Below, in pieces: positions 44,638-54,852 of a DNA stretch of 64,000 bases. The notes beneath the pieces are model-generated. The model was not told where the DNA came from, did not search any database, and was given only the letters and a program-made list of their open reading frames with translations. Position numbers and translations under genes: made by a program. Source of the stretch: Bacteroidia bacterium (GTDB lineage Bacteria > Bacteroidota > Bacteroidia > NS11-12g > UBA955); contig JAMNXP010000004.1 in assembly GCA_023653095.1 (NCBI GenBank), positions 1-64,000 of the forward strand, read 5' to 3'. Position 1 is the stretch's first letter. Each line of letters opens with the position of its first letter.

Positions 44638-46776
44638 CTAAAACTTCGCCGTAAGGCCGATTCTCTTGCGCTGCAAATCAACCTCTGTCACCCGCACCTT
44701 CAATTGCTGTCCCAATGAAACCGCCTCCGATGGATGCTTGATAAACTGCTTAGAAAGTTGACTGATATGAACCAAGCCATCTTGCTTCACTCCTATATCA
44801 ACAAAGGCTCCAAAGTTGGTCACGTTAGTGACTATTCCGTTGAGTTCCATTCCTATTTCCAGATCATTGATGGATTTCACCCCGTCTTCAAACACTATAT
44901 TTTGTGCCTCTCCACGCGGATCTAAACCGGGTTTTTTCAGTTCCTGAAGGATGTCTTGAAGAGTCAATAATCCCAAGCTTTCCTTTTCATTCACATAGTT
45001 CTTAGCCTCTATTTTCTCTATCAATTCTTCTCTTCCAATCAGATCATGAACCTTCACTCCAAGATCCTTACTCATCTGCTCAATCACTGCATACCTTTCA
45101 GGGTGCACAGATGAATTGTCTAACGGATTTTTACCATCTCTTACACGTAAAAATCCAGCACATTGCTCAAACGCTTTATCACCCAATCTCGGCACTTTCT
45201 TTAACTCCAATCTACTTTTAAATGCCCCATTTTCTTTTCGATAGTTAACAATATTCTGAGCCAAAGACGGCCCCAATCCACTCACATATGACAATAAATG
45301 TTTACTCGCGGTATTCAAATTGACACCTACCTTGTTCACCGCCGACTCAACCACTGACTGCAATCTTTTTGATAAAAGTGTTTGATTCACATCGTGCTGA
45401 TATTGTCCAACGCCAATGCTTTTGGGGTCAATCTTCACCAATTCAGCCAGCGGATCCATCAATCTTCTTCCAATACTGATGGCTCCACGAACAGTTACGT
45501 CTTGATTGGGAAATTCTTCCCTAGCCGCTTCCGACGCGCTGTAAATACTCGCCCCCGCCTCATTAACCATGTACACCGATATATCTTGCGTCATCTTTGC
45601 TTCACTCAATGCATCGTTTACAAAAGACAAAGTCTCTCTTCCTGCAGTACCATTTCCAATAGCAATGGCCTCCACATAATATTTCTTGATGGCATCAAAT
45701 AATATCTGTTTTGATTTAACTACCTCTCTTTGCGGCTCATGCGGATAAATCGTTGAATTGAAGACCAAATCGCCCGTCGCAGACAAGCACACCAACTTGC
45801 ATCCCGTTCTAAAACCTGGATCTAAAGCCATCATGGCTTTTTGCCCAACGGGTGAGGCTAATAACAATTGCTGAGCATTCAACGCAAACACCGAAATTGC
45901 ATCTTCATCAGATTTTTCTTTGAACAAAGACAACATCTCGTTTTCCAAACTAGGCTGCAGCAATCTCGAATAAGCATCGTTCATGGCTAATTTTACCTGA
46001 TCGGTGAGCTCTGAATATCCCTTTAAAAACTTCCGCTTCAATAGGGCAATTGCCCGTTCTTCTTCGGGCTCAACGCTAACCTTCAAAAATCCCAAATCAA
46101 CGCCCCTGTTCATGGCCAAAAAACGGTGTGAAGGACACCTTCTCAACGGCTCACTGTATTCAAAATAATCTCTAAACTTCTGAGCTTCTGCATCATCTTT
46201 CTTTCCTCTGGCCGCTTTGCTGGATATTGTAGCTTGATTTTCAAATAAATCCCTCAGCGACGCCCTAATTTCAGCATCTTCGTTTATCCACTCCGCAATA
46301 ATGTCTCTAGCTCCCGCCAAAGCTTCTTCTTCCGATGTCACCTGATCATTCAAAAATTGATCCAATTGATTGAGAATTCGCTGATTTTTTTGGTCAAATA
46401 ACTCTTTAGCCAAAGGCTCCAATCCTTTCTCACGGGCAACATCCGCTCGGGTCTTCCTCCTTGCCTTGTACGGTAAATACAGGTCTTCCACCTGGCTAAT
46501 TTCCGTGCAGGCCTCGATAGACTTCCTCAATTCTGGCGTCAACTTTCCAAGTTCTTCTATTTTCTCTAAAACGGTTTGTTTTCTTTTCTGGAGGACATCT
46601 ATACGTTCGGCCTCATCTTTGATCTTACCAATTTCAACCTCATCTAAATTACCCGTTTTCTCTTTTCTATAACGGGCCATAAACGGCACCGTAGCCCCTT
46701 CCGATATCAAATCCAAGACAGCTTTCACTTGCCATGGTTTCAACCCCAATAATTCAGCAATTCTTTGTTCCACCAT
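44638..46776 (-). CDS. tex: Tex-family RNA-binding transcription accessory protein
   Basis: A 712-residue Tex protein. An N-terminal helical region (GATVPFMARYRKEKTGNLDE) is followed by a YqgF-like domain (ALDPGFRTGCKL), helix-hairpin-helix motifs (SYVSGLGPSLAQNIVNYRKE) and a C-terminal S1 domain (GIVTNVTNFGAFVDIGV). Start at 46776 (MVEQRIAELL) fits the family better than an upstream ATG. It binds RNA and nucleic-acid-associated complexes. Confidence 0.93.
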   Translation of the reverse strand: MVEQRIAELLGLKPWQVKAVLDLISEGATVPFMARYRKEKTGNLDEVEIGKIKDEAERIDVLQKRKQTVLEKIEELGKLTPELRKSIEACTEISQVEDLYLPYKARRKTRADVAREKGLEPLAKELFDQKNQRILNQLDQFLNDQVTSEEEALAGARDIIAEWINEDAEIRASLRDLFENQATISSKAARGKKDDAEAQKFRDYFEYSEPLRRCPSHRFLAMNRGVDLGFLKVSVEPEEERAIALLKRKFLKGYSELTDQVKLAMNDAYSRLLQPSLENEMLSLFKEKSDEDAISVFALNAQQLLLASPVGQKAMMALDPGFRTGCKLVCLSATGDLVFNSTIYPHEPQREVVKSKQILFDAIKKYYVEAIAIGNGTAGRETLSFVNDALSEAKMTQDISVYMVNEAGASIYSASEAAREEFPNQDVTVRGAISIGRRLMDPLAELVKIDPKSIGVGQYQHDVNQTLLSKRLQSVVESAVNKVGVNLNTASKHLLSYVSGLGPSLAQNIVNYRKENGAFKSRLELKKVPRLGDKAFEQCAGFLRVRDGKNPLDNSSVHPERYAVIEQMSKDLGVKVHDLIGREELIEKIEAKNYVNEKESLGLLTLQDILQELKKPGLDPRGEAQNIVFEDGVKSINDLEIGMELNGIVTNVTNFGAFVDIGVKQDGLVHISQLSKQFIKHPSEAVSLGQQLKVRVTEVDLQRKRIGLTAKF

Positions 46777-46867
46777 ACAAATATAGGTTGCCTCACAAAT
46801 GGTCAATGGTTTTGTTAAGTGATTTTAGTCACTGCAAATCCACAAAAAAAACAAGAACTTCGCCTTT

Positions 46868-47272
46868 ATGAAAAATATCGCATTCGCATTTTTAATGACT
46901 GCATCAACTTTATACGCTGTTGCATGCAGTTCACCAACTGTAAACGTGGCAACTACAGAAAACTCTCCCGCAGCATCTGCTACCATCACCGAACAAGGCA
47001 GCAATCCAACTGACACCACCAAAAAAGGCAAAACCATCATTGTTGATGTGCGCACCCCCGAAGAATGGAACAACGACGGCCATGCAAACTGCACCACATT
47101 GATTCCCCTTAACGAACTCGAAAGCAAAATGGAAACCCTCCGTGGTTACGATAAAATTGTATTAGTATGCCGCAGCGGTGCTCGCGCCGGACGTGCCCAA
47201 GAACTCCTCCAAGCCAACGGCTTCAAAGACGTCAGCAACGCCGGTCCTTGGCAAAATGCGCCGTGTAAGTAG
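46868..47272 (+). CDS. Rhodanese-like domain lipoprotein
   Basis: A 134-residue protein with a lipoprotein signal ending AVACSS, a Thr/Ser-rich linker and a rhodanese domain (IIVDVRTPEEWNNDGHANC). The active-site loop is CRSGAR with C101. It probably transfers sulfane sulfur or senses redox at the cell envelope. Its TAG is followed within 6 bp by heptamer array C. Confidence 0.88.
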   Translation: MKNIAFAFLMTASTLYAVACSSPTVNVATTENSPAASATITEQGSNPTDTTKKGKTIIVDVRTPEEWNNDGHANCTTLIPLNELESKMETLRGYDKIVLVCRSGARAGRAQELLQANGFKDVSNAGPWQNAPCK

Positions 47273-47277
47273 TTTTT

Positions 47278-47578
47278 GGTCCTTGGTCCTTGGTCCTTGG
47301 TCCTTGGTCCTTGGACCTTGGTCCTTGGACCTTGGCTGACGGCACTCAGCACTCAACTCTCAGCTGTCGGCTGTCGGCTGTCGGCTATCGGCTGTCGGCT
47401 GTCGGCTGTCGGCTGTCGGCTGTCGGCTATCGGCTGTCGGCTATCGGCTATCGGCTGACTGCTGTCGGCTGTCGGCTGTCGGCTATCGGCTGTCGGCTAT
47501 CGGCTATCGGCTGTCGGCTGTCGGCCAAAGACCAAGGACCAAAGTCCAAAGTCCAAAGACCAAAGACCAAAGTCCAAA
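47278..47578. repeat. Heptamer array C: 43 units in perfect register
   Basis: The 301 bp divide exactly into 43 units of 7 bp. The word drifts along the array: GGTCCTT/GGACCTT (8 units), GGCTGAC, GGCACTC, AGCACTC, AACTCTC, AGCTGTC, then about 22 units of GGCTGTC/GGCTATC, then GGCCAAA and GACCAAA/GTCCAAA (8 units). The first and last blocks are reverse complements, so the transcript of either strand could fold into a long stem. It occupies nearly all the space between the convergent rhodanese and icmF genes. Confidence 0.97.
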
Positions 47579-47598
47579 GCTTTTAGCTTTTGACTTTT

Positions 47599-50500
47599 TT
47601 ACATATTCCTCCTGTACTGACCACCCACTTCAAACATCGATTCTGTGAGTTGGCCAAGGGTGCAGAATTTTGCGGCTTCCATGATTTGAGCAAACATATT
47701 TTCGTTGCGAATAGCGGCCATTTGTAATTCTTTGAAATTACGCTCCGCCTGTTCTCCATACATTCCTTTTACCAATTGTACGGTATTGATTTGCTGTTGC
47801 TTTTCCTCTTCAGTGCTTCGGATGACTTCTCCTGGACGCACCGTTGGGGATCCCTTACTGCTCAAGAACGTATTTACACCAATGATGGGATATTCACCCG
47901 TATGTTTTAAGGTTTCGTAATAAAGACTTTCCTCTTGGATTTTTCCACGCTGGTACATGGTTTCCATAGCACCTAACACTCCACCCCTTTCAGTAATGCG
48001 GTCAAATTCGGCCAATACTGCTTCTTCTACCAAATCAGTAAGCTCTTCAATGATGAATGCGCCTTGAATAGGATTCTCATTCTTCGCCAATCCCAACTCT
48101 TTGTTGATGATCAACTGAATGGCCATAGCACGACGCACACTTTCCTCTGTAGGAGTGGTGATTGCTTCATCGTAAGCATTGGTATGCAAAGAATTACAGT
48201 TATCGTAAATAGCATACAACGCTTGGAGAGTTGTACGAATGTCGTTGAAGTCAATTTCTTGGGCGTGCAAACTTCTTCCAGATGTTTGAATGTGATACTT
48301 CAACATCTGAGAACGAGCGTTACCTCCATATTTATTCTTCATGGCCTTTGCCCAAATTCTGCGGGCTACACGTCCAATTACAGCGTATTCAGGATCCACA
48401 CCGTTACTGAAGAAGAAACTTAAGTTAGGAGCAAAATCATCAATGTTCATTCCACGACTTAAGTAGTATTCAACATAAGTGAATCCATTGGCCAAGGTAA
48501 ACGCTAATTGAGAAATGGGATTAGCTCCTGCCTCAGCTATATGATATCCGCTGATACTCACCGAATAGAAATTTCTCACCTTGTTGTGAATGAAATATTC
48601 TTGAACATCACCCATCAAACGCAAGGCAAATTCAGTTGAGAAAATACAGGTATTTTGAGCCTGATCTTCTTTTAAAATATCTGCTTGAACCGTACCCCTC
48701 ACTTGAGAAAGCGTCCAATTTTTGATTTCTTGATAAACTTCCGCAGGCAATACCTGATCTCCAGTTACACCCAACAACATCAGTCCCAATCCGTCGTTAC
48801 CCGAGGGTAAATCCCCGTGATAAACCGGGCGGGAAAGTCCCTTAGACGCATAAATGGAATCAATCTTGGCATTCACCTCAGATTCTAGCCCATTTTTGCG
48901 AATGTATAATTCACACTGTTGATCAATGGCCGCATTCATGAAATAACCCAGCAACATGGGCGCCGGACCGTTAATGGTCATCGATACCGAGGTCATGGGG
49001 TCAGCCAAGTTGAAGCCGCTGTAAAGTTTTTTTGCGTCATCCAAACAACAGATGCTCACGCCAGAGTTCCCAATTTTTCCGTAAATATCTGGGCGCAAAT
49101 CAGGATTTCGACCGTAGAGAGTCACCGAGTCAAATGCCGTACTCAAGCGCTTGGCGGGCATATCTTGACTTACATAGTGAAAACGGCGATTGGTTCTTTC
49201 TGGACTTCCTTCACCAGCAAACATACGGGTGGGGTCTTCTCCTTCGCGTTTGAACGGATAAATACCTGCGGTGTAAGGAAACTGACCCGGCAAATTTTCT
49301 TGCAAACGCCAGTGTAAAATATCTCCCCATGCCTCGTATTTAGGCGTCGAAACTTTGGGAATTTGCGAGTGACTTAAGCTTTCGGTATGCGTTTTAATGC
49401 GCAATTCCTTGTCTCGAACTTTGAAAATATAATCTTCGTTGCGGTACTTTTGAGCTTCTTCGGCCCAATCAGAAATGAGTTTTCTATTTTCGGGGGACAG
49501 TTGCTCGTTTAATTGATCATAAAGTTGATTCAACTCAGAAGTGAGTGCATCAGATGCAGAACCGCTTTCCGAAATATGCTTCAACGTTTCGCTAATTGCA
49601 TACATACGCTGAGCAATCTTTTGCTGTGCCTTACCTGTAGAGTTATATAATCTATTGTTTTCGGAAATCTCTGATAAATACCTGTTTCTTGCTGGAGGAA
49701 TGATGAAAATCTTTTCGCTCAACTCTGTATCTGACTTCCAGTTACTACCCAAATCTGCACCTGTCTTTGCTGAAATAGTATCCATCAAACAACGATATAA
49801 ACTGTTCATACCTGGATCATTGAATTGAGAAGCAATGGTTCCAAAAACAGGCATGCTATCAACTTCGGCATCAAACAATTTGTGATTGCGCTGAAACTGT
49901 TTTCTCACATCCCTCAAAGCATCTAATGCACCGCGTTTATCAAATTTATTGAGCGCCACCACATCAGCATAATCCAGCATATCAATTTTCTCCAATTGAG
50001 TTGCTGCACCATATTCTGGAGTCATTACGTAAAGCGCTACGTCGCAATGTTCTGTAATTTGAGTATCGCTTTGTCCAATACCGCTGGTTTCAACAATGAT
50101 GAGGTCATATCCAGCAACCTTTAAAATGTCTACTGCATCGTCAATGTGCGAACTCATAGCCAGATTCGCTTGACGCGTGGCCATGGAACGCATGTAAACA
50201 CGAGGATGATTGATGGAATTCATTCGAATTCTATCTCCCAACAAGGCGCCACCGGTTTTTCTTTTTGAAGGATCGATTGAAATGATAGCCATTTTCTTAT
50301 CAGAAAAATCCAACAAGAACCTGCGTACCACTTCATCTATCAAACTGCTTTTTCCTGCACCACCTGTACCGGTGATTCCCAATACAGGTACTTTAATATC
50401 AGCAGCTTTATCGCGCATTTCGGCCAATACCGAAGCATGCAATTCAGAATAATTTTCTGCAGAAGTGATCAAACGGGCTATTGACATTGAGTCTCCCACC

Positions 50501-50982
50501 CTATCAACCACCTTTTTTACCTCACCGTTTAATTTATGCCCAGTAGGAAAATCGCTTTGTTGAACTAAATCATTGATCATGCCCTGCAAACCCATTTCAC
50601 GACCATCATCGGGAGAATAAATGCGAGTAATTCCATAATCCATCAATTCTTTGATTTCTTCAGGAAGGATAACTCCACCGCCTCCACCAAAGATCTTGAT
50701 GTGCGAAGCACCGCGCTCCTGTAGCAAGTCGTACATGTATTTGAAATATTCAATATGACCGCCTTGATAACTAGTCATGGCAATAGCATTTGCATCTTCT
50801 TGGATGGCAGTATCAACTACTTCCAATACGCTTCTATCATGGCCTAAATGAATCACTTCGCATCCTGTTGACTGGATGATTCTACGCATAACGTTAATCG
50901 CTGCGTCGTGTCCGTCGAATAAACTTGCCGCAGTTACAATGCGAACCTTGTTTACCGGAACATAGACTTGTTGCTCCAACAT
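47599..50982 (-). CDS. icmF: Fused isobutyryl-CoA mutase (IcmF)
   Basis: An 1127-residue adenosylcobalamin enzyme that rearranges isobutyryl-CoA and n-butyryl-CoA. The N-terminal B12-binding domain carries [11 protein letters not shown] with Co-ligand H25. A MeaB-like GTPase chaperone follows, with P-loop GTGGAGKSS near 205-212. The C-terminal mutase barrel (from about 560) includes [19 protein letters not shown]. This fused order is diagnostic of IcmF rather than methylmalonyl-CoA mutase. A promoter with almost no leader lies at 50988-51016. No cobalamin riboswitch is evident upstream. Confidence 0.93.
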   Translation of the reverse strand: MLEQQVYVPVNKVRIVTAASLFDGHDAAINVMRRIIQSTGCEVIHLGHDRSVLEVVDTAIQEDANAIAMTSYQGGHIEYFKYMYDLLQERGASHIKIFGGGGGVILPEEIKELMDYGITRIYSPDDGREMGLQGMINDLVQQSDFPTGHKLNGEVKKVVDRVGDSMSIARLITSAENYSELHASVLAEMRDKAADIKVPVLGITGTGGAGKSSLIDEVVRRFLLDFSDKKMAIISIDPSKRKTGGALLGDRIRMNSINHPRVYMRSMATRQANLAMSSHIDDAVDILKVAGYDLIIVETSGIGQSDTQITEHCDVALYVMTPEYGAATQLEKIDMLDYADVVALNKFDKRGALDALRDVRKQFQRNHKLFDAEVDSMPVFGTIASQFNDPGMNSLYRCLMDTISAKTGADLGSNWKSDTELSEKIFIIPPARNRYLSEISENNRLYNSTGKAQQKIAQRMYAISETLKHISESGSASDALTSELNQLYDQLNEQLSPENRKLISDWAEEAQKYRNEDYIFKVRDKELRIKTHTESLSHSQIPKVSTPKYEAWGDILHWRLQENLPGQFPYTAGIYPFKREGEDPTRMFAGEGSPERTNRRFHYVSQDMPAKRLSTAFDSVTLYGRNPDLRPDIYGKIGNSGVSICCLDDAKKLYSGFNLADPMTSVSMTINGPAPMLLGYFMNAAIDQQCELYIRKNGLESEVNAKIDSIYASKGLSRPVYHGDLPSGNDGLGLMLLGVTGDQVLPAEVYQEIKNWTLSQVRGTVQADILKEDQAQNTCIFSTEFALRLMGDVQEYFIHNKVRNFYSVSISGYHIAEAGANPISQLAFTLANGFTYVEYYLSRGMNIDDFAPNLSFFFSNGVDPEYAVIGRVARRIWAKAMKNKYGGNARSQMLKYHIQTSGRSLHAQEIDFNDIRTTLQALYAIYDNCNSLHTNAYDEAITTPTEESVRRAMAIQLIINKELGLAKNENPIQGAFIIEELTDLVEEAVLAEFDRITERGGVLGAMETMYQRGKIQEESLYYETLKHTGEYPIIGVNTFLSSKGSPTVRPGEVIRSTEEEKQQQINTVQLVKGMYGEQAERNFKELQMAAIRNENMFAQIMEAAKFCTLGQLTESMFEVGGQYRRNM

Positions 50983-50987
50983 AGCCG

Positions 50988-51016
50988 CAAATTTAACCCA
51001 AATTGGTCTTTTTCAA
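50988..51016 (-). promoter_or_regulatory. Promoter of icmF (leaderless type)
   Basis: On the minus strand, TTG (51016-51014), 18 nt and TAAATTTG (50995-50988) end 5 bp before the ATG. Transcription would begin at or next to the start codon. Confidence 0.6.
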
Positions 51017-51177
51017 TCTTTTTTTGGGGGATAACACCCCTTTTTGTGTTTAGTAACCATAACTCGTTCTTTAGAAGTTGTTTTTTACCGATTGTGACTC
51101 AAGTATGACGAACCTCGGGAAAACATATTTCTGAATTATGCGTCTTGTAGTTGTTATTTTTTATTGGTTTAGTTTGG

Positions 51178-51516
51178 TTAACGGAGATCCCGCAATAGCG
51201 GGATTTTCGTTATGTAGTGAATTCCAAGAACAGCCAAACCCACTATAAAAAAGGGTTGTGCAATAGAGCGAGTGGTATCGTTCATATAAAACTCTCCAAA
51301 CATCCAAATCACGTTAGCACAAATCCAAAACATCACGGCTAGATTGTGCGCAAACTCGGTCTTATCTGCTCTCGAATACCAAGCCAAATAGATTGCCAAC
51401 AATACTGTAGGCACTGCCATTGAAAGTCCCAAGATCCTAAAATCCATAATCCAAGCAAAATCCTTGACCAACCACAACACAATGTGGAAGTTCTCTTTCT
51501 TGCGTAAAGCGTGCAT
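51178..51516 (-). CDS. Small multi-span membrane protein
   Basis: About 112 residues with three or four hydrophobic helices: ILGLSMAVPTVLLAIYLAWY, FAHNLAVMFWICANVIWMFG and PFFIVGLAVLGIHYI. The start at MHALRKKENFHI (51516) is preferred over the ATG at 51543, which lies only 2 bp from the divergent GSCFA start. Function unknown. Confidence 0.7.
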   Translation of the reverse strand: MHALRKKENFHIVLWLVKDFAWIMDFRILGLSMAVPTVLLAIYLAWYSRADKTEFAHNLAVMFWICANVIWMFGEFYMNDTTRSIAQPFFIVGLAVLGIHYITKIPLLRDLR

Positions 51517-51545
51517 ATCAACAAAAATAGGACTATTTTGCATGC

Positions 51546-52298
51546 GTGAATCTGTTTTTCATGGGGTCTTGTTTTTCAACTGAAATGCATCAACGCGCCC
51601 TCCAATTAGAAATCCCTTCGTACTCCAATCCCTTTGGCACCATCTTTTCGCCTACCGCATTGGCCGAAACCTTAGACCAGATCTATAAACTAGAAGTGCC
51701 TCCCTTTTACGAATACAAAGAGAACTTCCATTGTTTGTTGTTTGCAAATAGATTTCAAAATCCCTCAAAAACCGAACTCACAGAACAGATATCAACCGTT
51801 TTAGCTGAATCAAAACAACAATTAGAAGTCGCCACTCATATTTTTATCACCTTAGGCACGGCCACCATTTATGAGCACGTCGAATACAAAAATTGGGTAG
51901 GAAACTGTCAAAAATTACCGCAAAATCAGTTTACCAAACGACAATTGACTTTTTCCGAAATCAAAACGTCCCTCGAAAAAATCAAAAATACCGTCCCCAA
52001 AATCAATCCCAAAGCCAAACTCATTTTTACCGTTTCGCCAGTGAGACACCTGAGAGATGGACTATTGATGAACAGCGTTAGCAAGGCGCTTCTAAGGGCT
52101 GCGGTGCATGAAATTTGCACAGAATCACCTGAGCAAATAGAGTATTTCCCCAGTTATGAAATAGTTGCGGAGGAGCTTAAAGACTTGAAATATTACAAAG
52201 CTGATCAAGCTCACCCCACCGAAGAGGCCATCAATATTGTGTTTGAACGCTTTAAAGAAACCTATTGTTTCTCAGGAACCAATCTATCTAGCAACTGA
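51546..52298 (+). CDS. GSCFA-family SGNH hydrolase-like protein
   Basis: A 250-residue protein of the GSCFA family. The signature FMGSCFS at the N-terminus carries the putative nucleophile. Later THIFITLGTATIY, FTVSPVRHLRDGL and the C-terminal DQAHPTEEAI (catalytic Asp/His-like) follow the SGNH layout. The start is GTG at 51546; an in-frame stop 15 bp upstream excludes a longer N-terminus, so it is shorter there than many relatives. It overlaps the convergent lipoprotein gene by 37 bp. Confidence 0.85.
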   Translation: MNLFFMGSCFSTEMHQRALQLEIPSYSNPFGTIFSPTALAETLDQIYKLEVPPFYEYKENFHCLLFANRFQNPSKTELTEQISTVLAESKQQLEVATHIFITLGTATIYEHVEYKNWVGNCQKLPQNQFTKRQLTFSEIKTSLEKIKNTVPKINPKAKLIFTVSPVRHLRDGLLMNSVSKALLRAAVHEICTESPEQIEYFPSYEIVAEELKDLKYYKADQAHPTEEAINIVFERFKETYCFSGTNLSSN

Positions 52299-52885
52299 TC
52301 CACGTGTTCACTAACTCTTTGATAAGAGGGTTCTACCGTATCCAACCGGTCTGTGATGTCAATGGTTTTCAGCTCGCACTCGTCAAGATCTACTTGAAGG
52401 CCCTTCATTTCTTCCTTGAAGCCCTCCAAATCTTGATCAAAATCTCCCTTTTTTACCCTAGTCTCCAGTCCTTTTAAATTGTAAAAAGCATTTTCGGCCA
52501 TTAAAACTGCGTTCTTGTATTGGTTTGCGGCCGTTTTATACAATCTGAAAGTTTCGTTATAGATGTTAAACTGAAGTTTATCGTCTTCAGTCAGTGCATC
52601 ACCCGGAATAAAATTCGCTCTGATTCTTTGAGCTGCCATTTCCGTTTTGCGCTCTTCAAACTCATCAATTTCAAAATGGAATTGCCCTCTTATGTCGTTC
52701 AATTGAGCCCACGCCGAATCCAATTTCAATTGCATAGCCTTGCGAAGTTCCACTTTTGAATCAGACTCTGACTGACTGTTACCGGTACAAGCAACCAAAC
52801 CAAACGTCAAAATAATTGACAAAAAACCCAACAGAATCCAAGGGTTTCGTGATTTTTGGCCTATTTTAGTGTCGAAATTATGCAT
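52262..52885 (-). CDS. Coiled-coil lipoprotein of unknown function
   Basis: A 207-residue protein starting MHNFDTKIG, with hydrophobic helix ILLGFLSIILTFGLVACTG ending in a lipobox cysteine, followed by a fully helical, charged body (LDSAWAQLNDIRGQFHFEID and EGFKEEMKGLQVDLDECEL) predicted as coiled coil. The start codon shares the palindrome ATGCAT with the divergent chromate transporter start. The 3' end overlaps GSCFA by 37 bp. Confidence 0.7.
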   Translation of the reverse strand: MHNFDTKIGQKSRNPWILLGFLSIILTFGLVACTGNSQSESDSKVELRKAMQLKLDSAWAQLNDIRGQFHFEIDEFEERKTEMAAQRIRANFIPGDALTEDDKLQFNIYNETFRLYKTAANQYKNAVLMAENAFYNLKGLETRVKKGDFDQDLEGFKEEMKGLQVDLDECELKTIDITDRLDTVEPSYQRVSEHVDQLLDRLVPEKQ

Positions 52886-54118
52886 GAGTCCACAAACATA
52901 CAAAAAGGCAAGCAATTTCAGTTTCTGAAAACCGTTTTGTGGCTCGGTTTGACCGCCTTTGGCGGCCCTCAGATGCATCTTCCCCATTTCAAAAAAAGAC
53001 TCATTGAACGTAAACGCTTCATCACTCAAGAAGACCTTATAGAAATCACCGCTTTTTGCAATTTATTGCCTGGCCCCACCACCACACAAACCATTACTAC
53101 TGTTGGATTAAAATTGGGCGGCCCTAGGCTAGCCATCCTTACCGTTCTATTTTGGGCATTGCCTGGCGCAGCACTCATGTTATTGTTGGCCCTGTCTCCC
53201 AAATTTTTATCTGCCCACCAACTTCAATACATATCCGCCACGGTGGTAGGATTTATGGTTTATGGCTTCCTTAGCATGAGCCAATGGATGGAAAAAACTC
53301 CTTTGAACTGGGGTATCCTCATTGTTTCGGGCATCCTTGGATTTGCCATACATACTCCATTAATCTTCCCCATTGGCGTTGTATTGGCAGCCCTCTTTAG
53401 CGCGAAATTTGGCAAACATTCAGGTCCAAAAACCATCCTTCCAAAATCTGAAATCAAATGGAGAAACCTTACGGTATTTTTCATCATTTTCACGGCTGTA
53501 GGAGCTGGTGGACTGTTCCTCAGCAAATACAAAACCCAATCAAAATGGTTACAACCCGTTGTGTATTTTGAAAACACCTATCGAATGGGAGCCCTTTCAT
53601 TTGGCGGAGGTAACGTATTGGCAGCCATGACTATGGAACAATATGTTCACCATAAAAAGAGAATGACTCTCGATGAACTGAACACTGGAATTGGCGCCAT
53701 TCAAGCCGCTCCCGGCCCTAACTTCAACCTAGCCGTTTACACCAACGCAGTCGCTATGAGAAACGCCGGTTATCAAAAATCAGGTCAAATTTTAGGAGGA
53801 CTTATAGGACTCATTGCCGTTTTTCTGCCTGGTATTCTCTTAGTTTTATTCGCCTATCCTATTTGGTCTATTCTCCAAAACTACTCTGGACTACAAAGAT
53901 CTATTCCCGGTATTTTCGCCGTTTCAGTGGGCTTCATCTTAACCGCATCTCTCATTCTCTGTGAGCAACTCCTTATCAACATCCAAAATCTTCCCTCATC
54001 AAAAATATCTACACACCTTTTTGTTCTTACATCCACAGTAGTTATGCTCTACTCCAAGAAATTCTCCACACCTTTGGTCGTTTTATTCTCCATCCTCGTA
54101 GGTTGGCTGCTTCCTTAA
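52880..54118 (+). CDS. chrA: Chromate transporter (CHR family, two-domain)
   Basis: A 412-residue membrane protein with two homologous CHR halves. The first has LGLTAFGGPQMHLPHF and FCNLLPGPTTTQT. The second has MGALSFGGGNVLAAM and IGAIQAAPGPNFNLAVYTN. These are the paired FGG and PGP signatures. It probably exports chromate or another oxyanion. ATG at 52880 is within ATGCAT shared with the divergent lipoprotein; an in-frame TTG at 52856 is the alternative. Confidence 0.9.
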   Translation: MHESTNIQKGKQFQFLKTVLWLGLTAFGGPQMHLPHFKKRLIERKRFITQEDLIEITAFCNLLPGPTTTQTITTVGLKLGGPRLAILTVLFWALPGAALMLLLALSPKFLSAHQLQYISATVVGFMVYGFLSMSQWMEKTPLNWGILIVSGILGFAIHTPLIFPIGVVLAALFSAKFGKHSGPKTILPKSEIKWRNLTVFFIIFTAVGAGGLFLSKYKTQSKWLQPVVYFENTYRMGALSFGGGNVLAAMTMEQYVHHKKRMTLDELNTGIGAIQAAPGPNFNLAVYTNAVAMRNAGYQKSGQILGGLIGLIAVFLPGILLVLFAYPIWSILQNYSGLQRSIPGIFAVSVGFILTASLILCEQLLINIQNLPSSKISTHLFVLTSTVVMLYSKKFSTPLVVLFSILVGWLLP

Positions 54119-54144
54119 GTTAAATTTTCATTATCTTCGTGACT

Positions 54145-54843
54145 ATGAGTTTCGGGGCTTTTCGGGGGATGTTCGCTCTCTCTGCATTCCTTCTTTTTAG
54201 CAATTACCTGTTTGCTCAGCGCAAACCCCAAAACAATAATCCGTACATTCTATTCACTGGCTTAGTTCTAACTTCAGATAGCTTAAAACCCATTCCTTTA
54301 GTTAGCATCAAAAGCTCCCGCCGCGGACTCATTGGCTACTCCGATGACAACGGATTCTTTGACGTGGTTGTCAGAAAAGGCGACACAGTCTATTTTGTTC
54401 AAGTCGAAAAAGTCAGCTCTTTTCACGTCATTCCAGACACACTATCCAGCAATCGTTATTCGGTAGTAAAACTGATGACCCAAGATACCATTCACTTGTC
54501 GGCTATCTTCATCAAAGCATTACCTTTGAAAACCCTTTTCAATCACGAATTCGTCAACCGTGACATTCCCGATGACCCACTAGAAAGAGCCCGCAAAAAT
54601 CTAGAAAACGAAGCCGTTAAAGAAGAACTTCGACAAAGACCCGCAGATGCTGCTCAAGCTCAAGCGCTTTTGGCACGCAACAGAGCTGAACAACTCTACT
54701 ATTATAACCAAATTCCTCCCCAAAGATATTTGAGCCCAACCGCATGGATGCAATTCTTCGAAGCTTGGAAACGCGGAGATTTCAAGAAAAAACCCGCAAA
54801 AAAGAGCACTTACGTAAGTCCTTATTCGCCCGTTACGAGGTAA
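54145..54843 (+). CDS. Secreted carboxypeptidase-like regulatory-domain protein
   Basis: A 232-residue exported protein. A signal peptide (MFALSAFLLFSNYLFAQ) is followed by a beta-sandwich resembling CarboxypepD_reg: FTGLVLTSDSLKPIPLVSI, GLIGYSDDNGFFDVVVRKGD. The second half is helical and charged (ARKNLENEAVKEELRQRPAD), ending in a lysine-rich tail. Such proteins are common in this phylum; role unknown. The stop is followed by array D. Confidence 0.7.
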   Translation: MSFGAFRGMFALSAFLLFSNYLFAQRKPQNNNPYILFTGLVLTSDSLKPIPLVSIKSSRRGLIGYSDDNGFFDVVVRKGDTVYFVQVEKVSSFHVIPDTLSSNRYSVVKLMTQDTIHLSAIFIKALPLKTLFNHEFVNRDIPDDPLERARKNLENEAVKEELRQRPADAAQAQALLARNRAEQLYYYNQIPPQRYLSPTAWMQFFEAWKRGDFKKKPAKKSTYVSPYSPVTR

Positions 54844-54852
54844 ACAGTTTTT

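Noticed and set aside
47278-47578. CRISPR-like array
   Set aside because: Units are 7 bp and contiguous with no unique spacers of 30 bp or so; no cas genes are in the window.
47276-47586. Open frames through array C on the plus strand (proteins like LSAVGCRLSAIGCR)
   Set aside because: They are translations of the heptamer repeat, which lacks stops in several frames; no start signals or conserved domain.
50983-51177. Cobalamin riboswitch upstream of icmF
   Set aside because: No B12-box-like sequence or suitable structure is seen, and the promoter leaves no leader.
51137-51247. 36-aa plus-strand ORF upstream of the hairpin ATCCCGC/GCGGGAT
   Set aside because: It is antisense to the membrane-protein 3' end and has no ribosome-binding or promoter signal.
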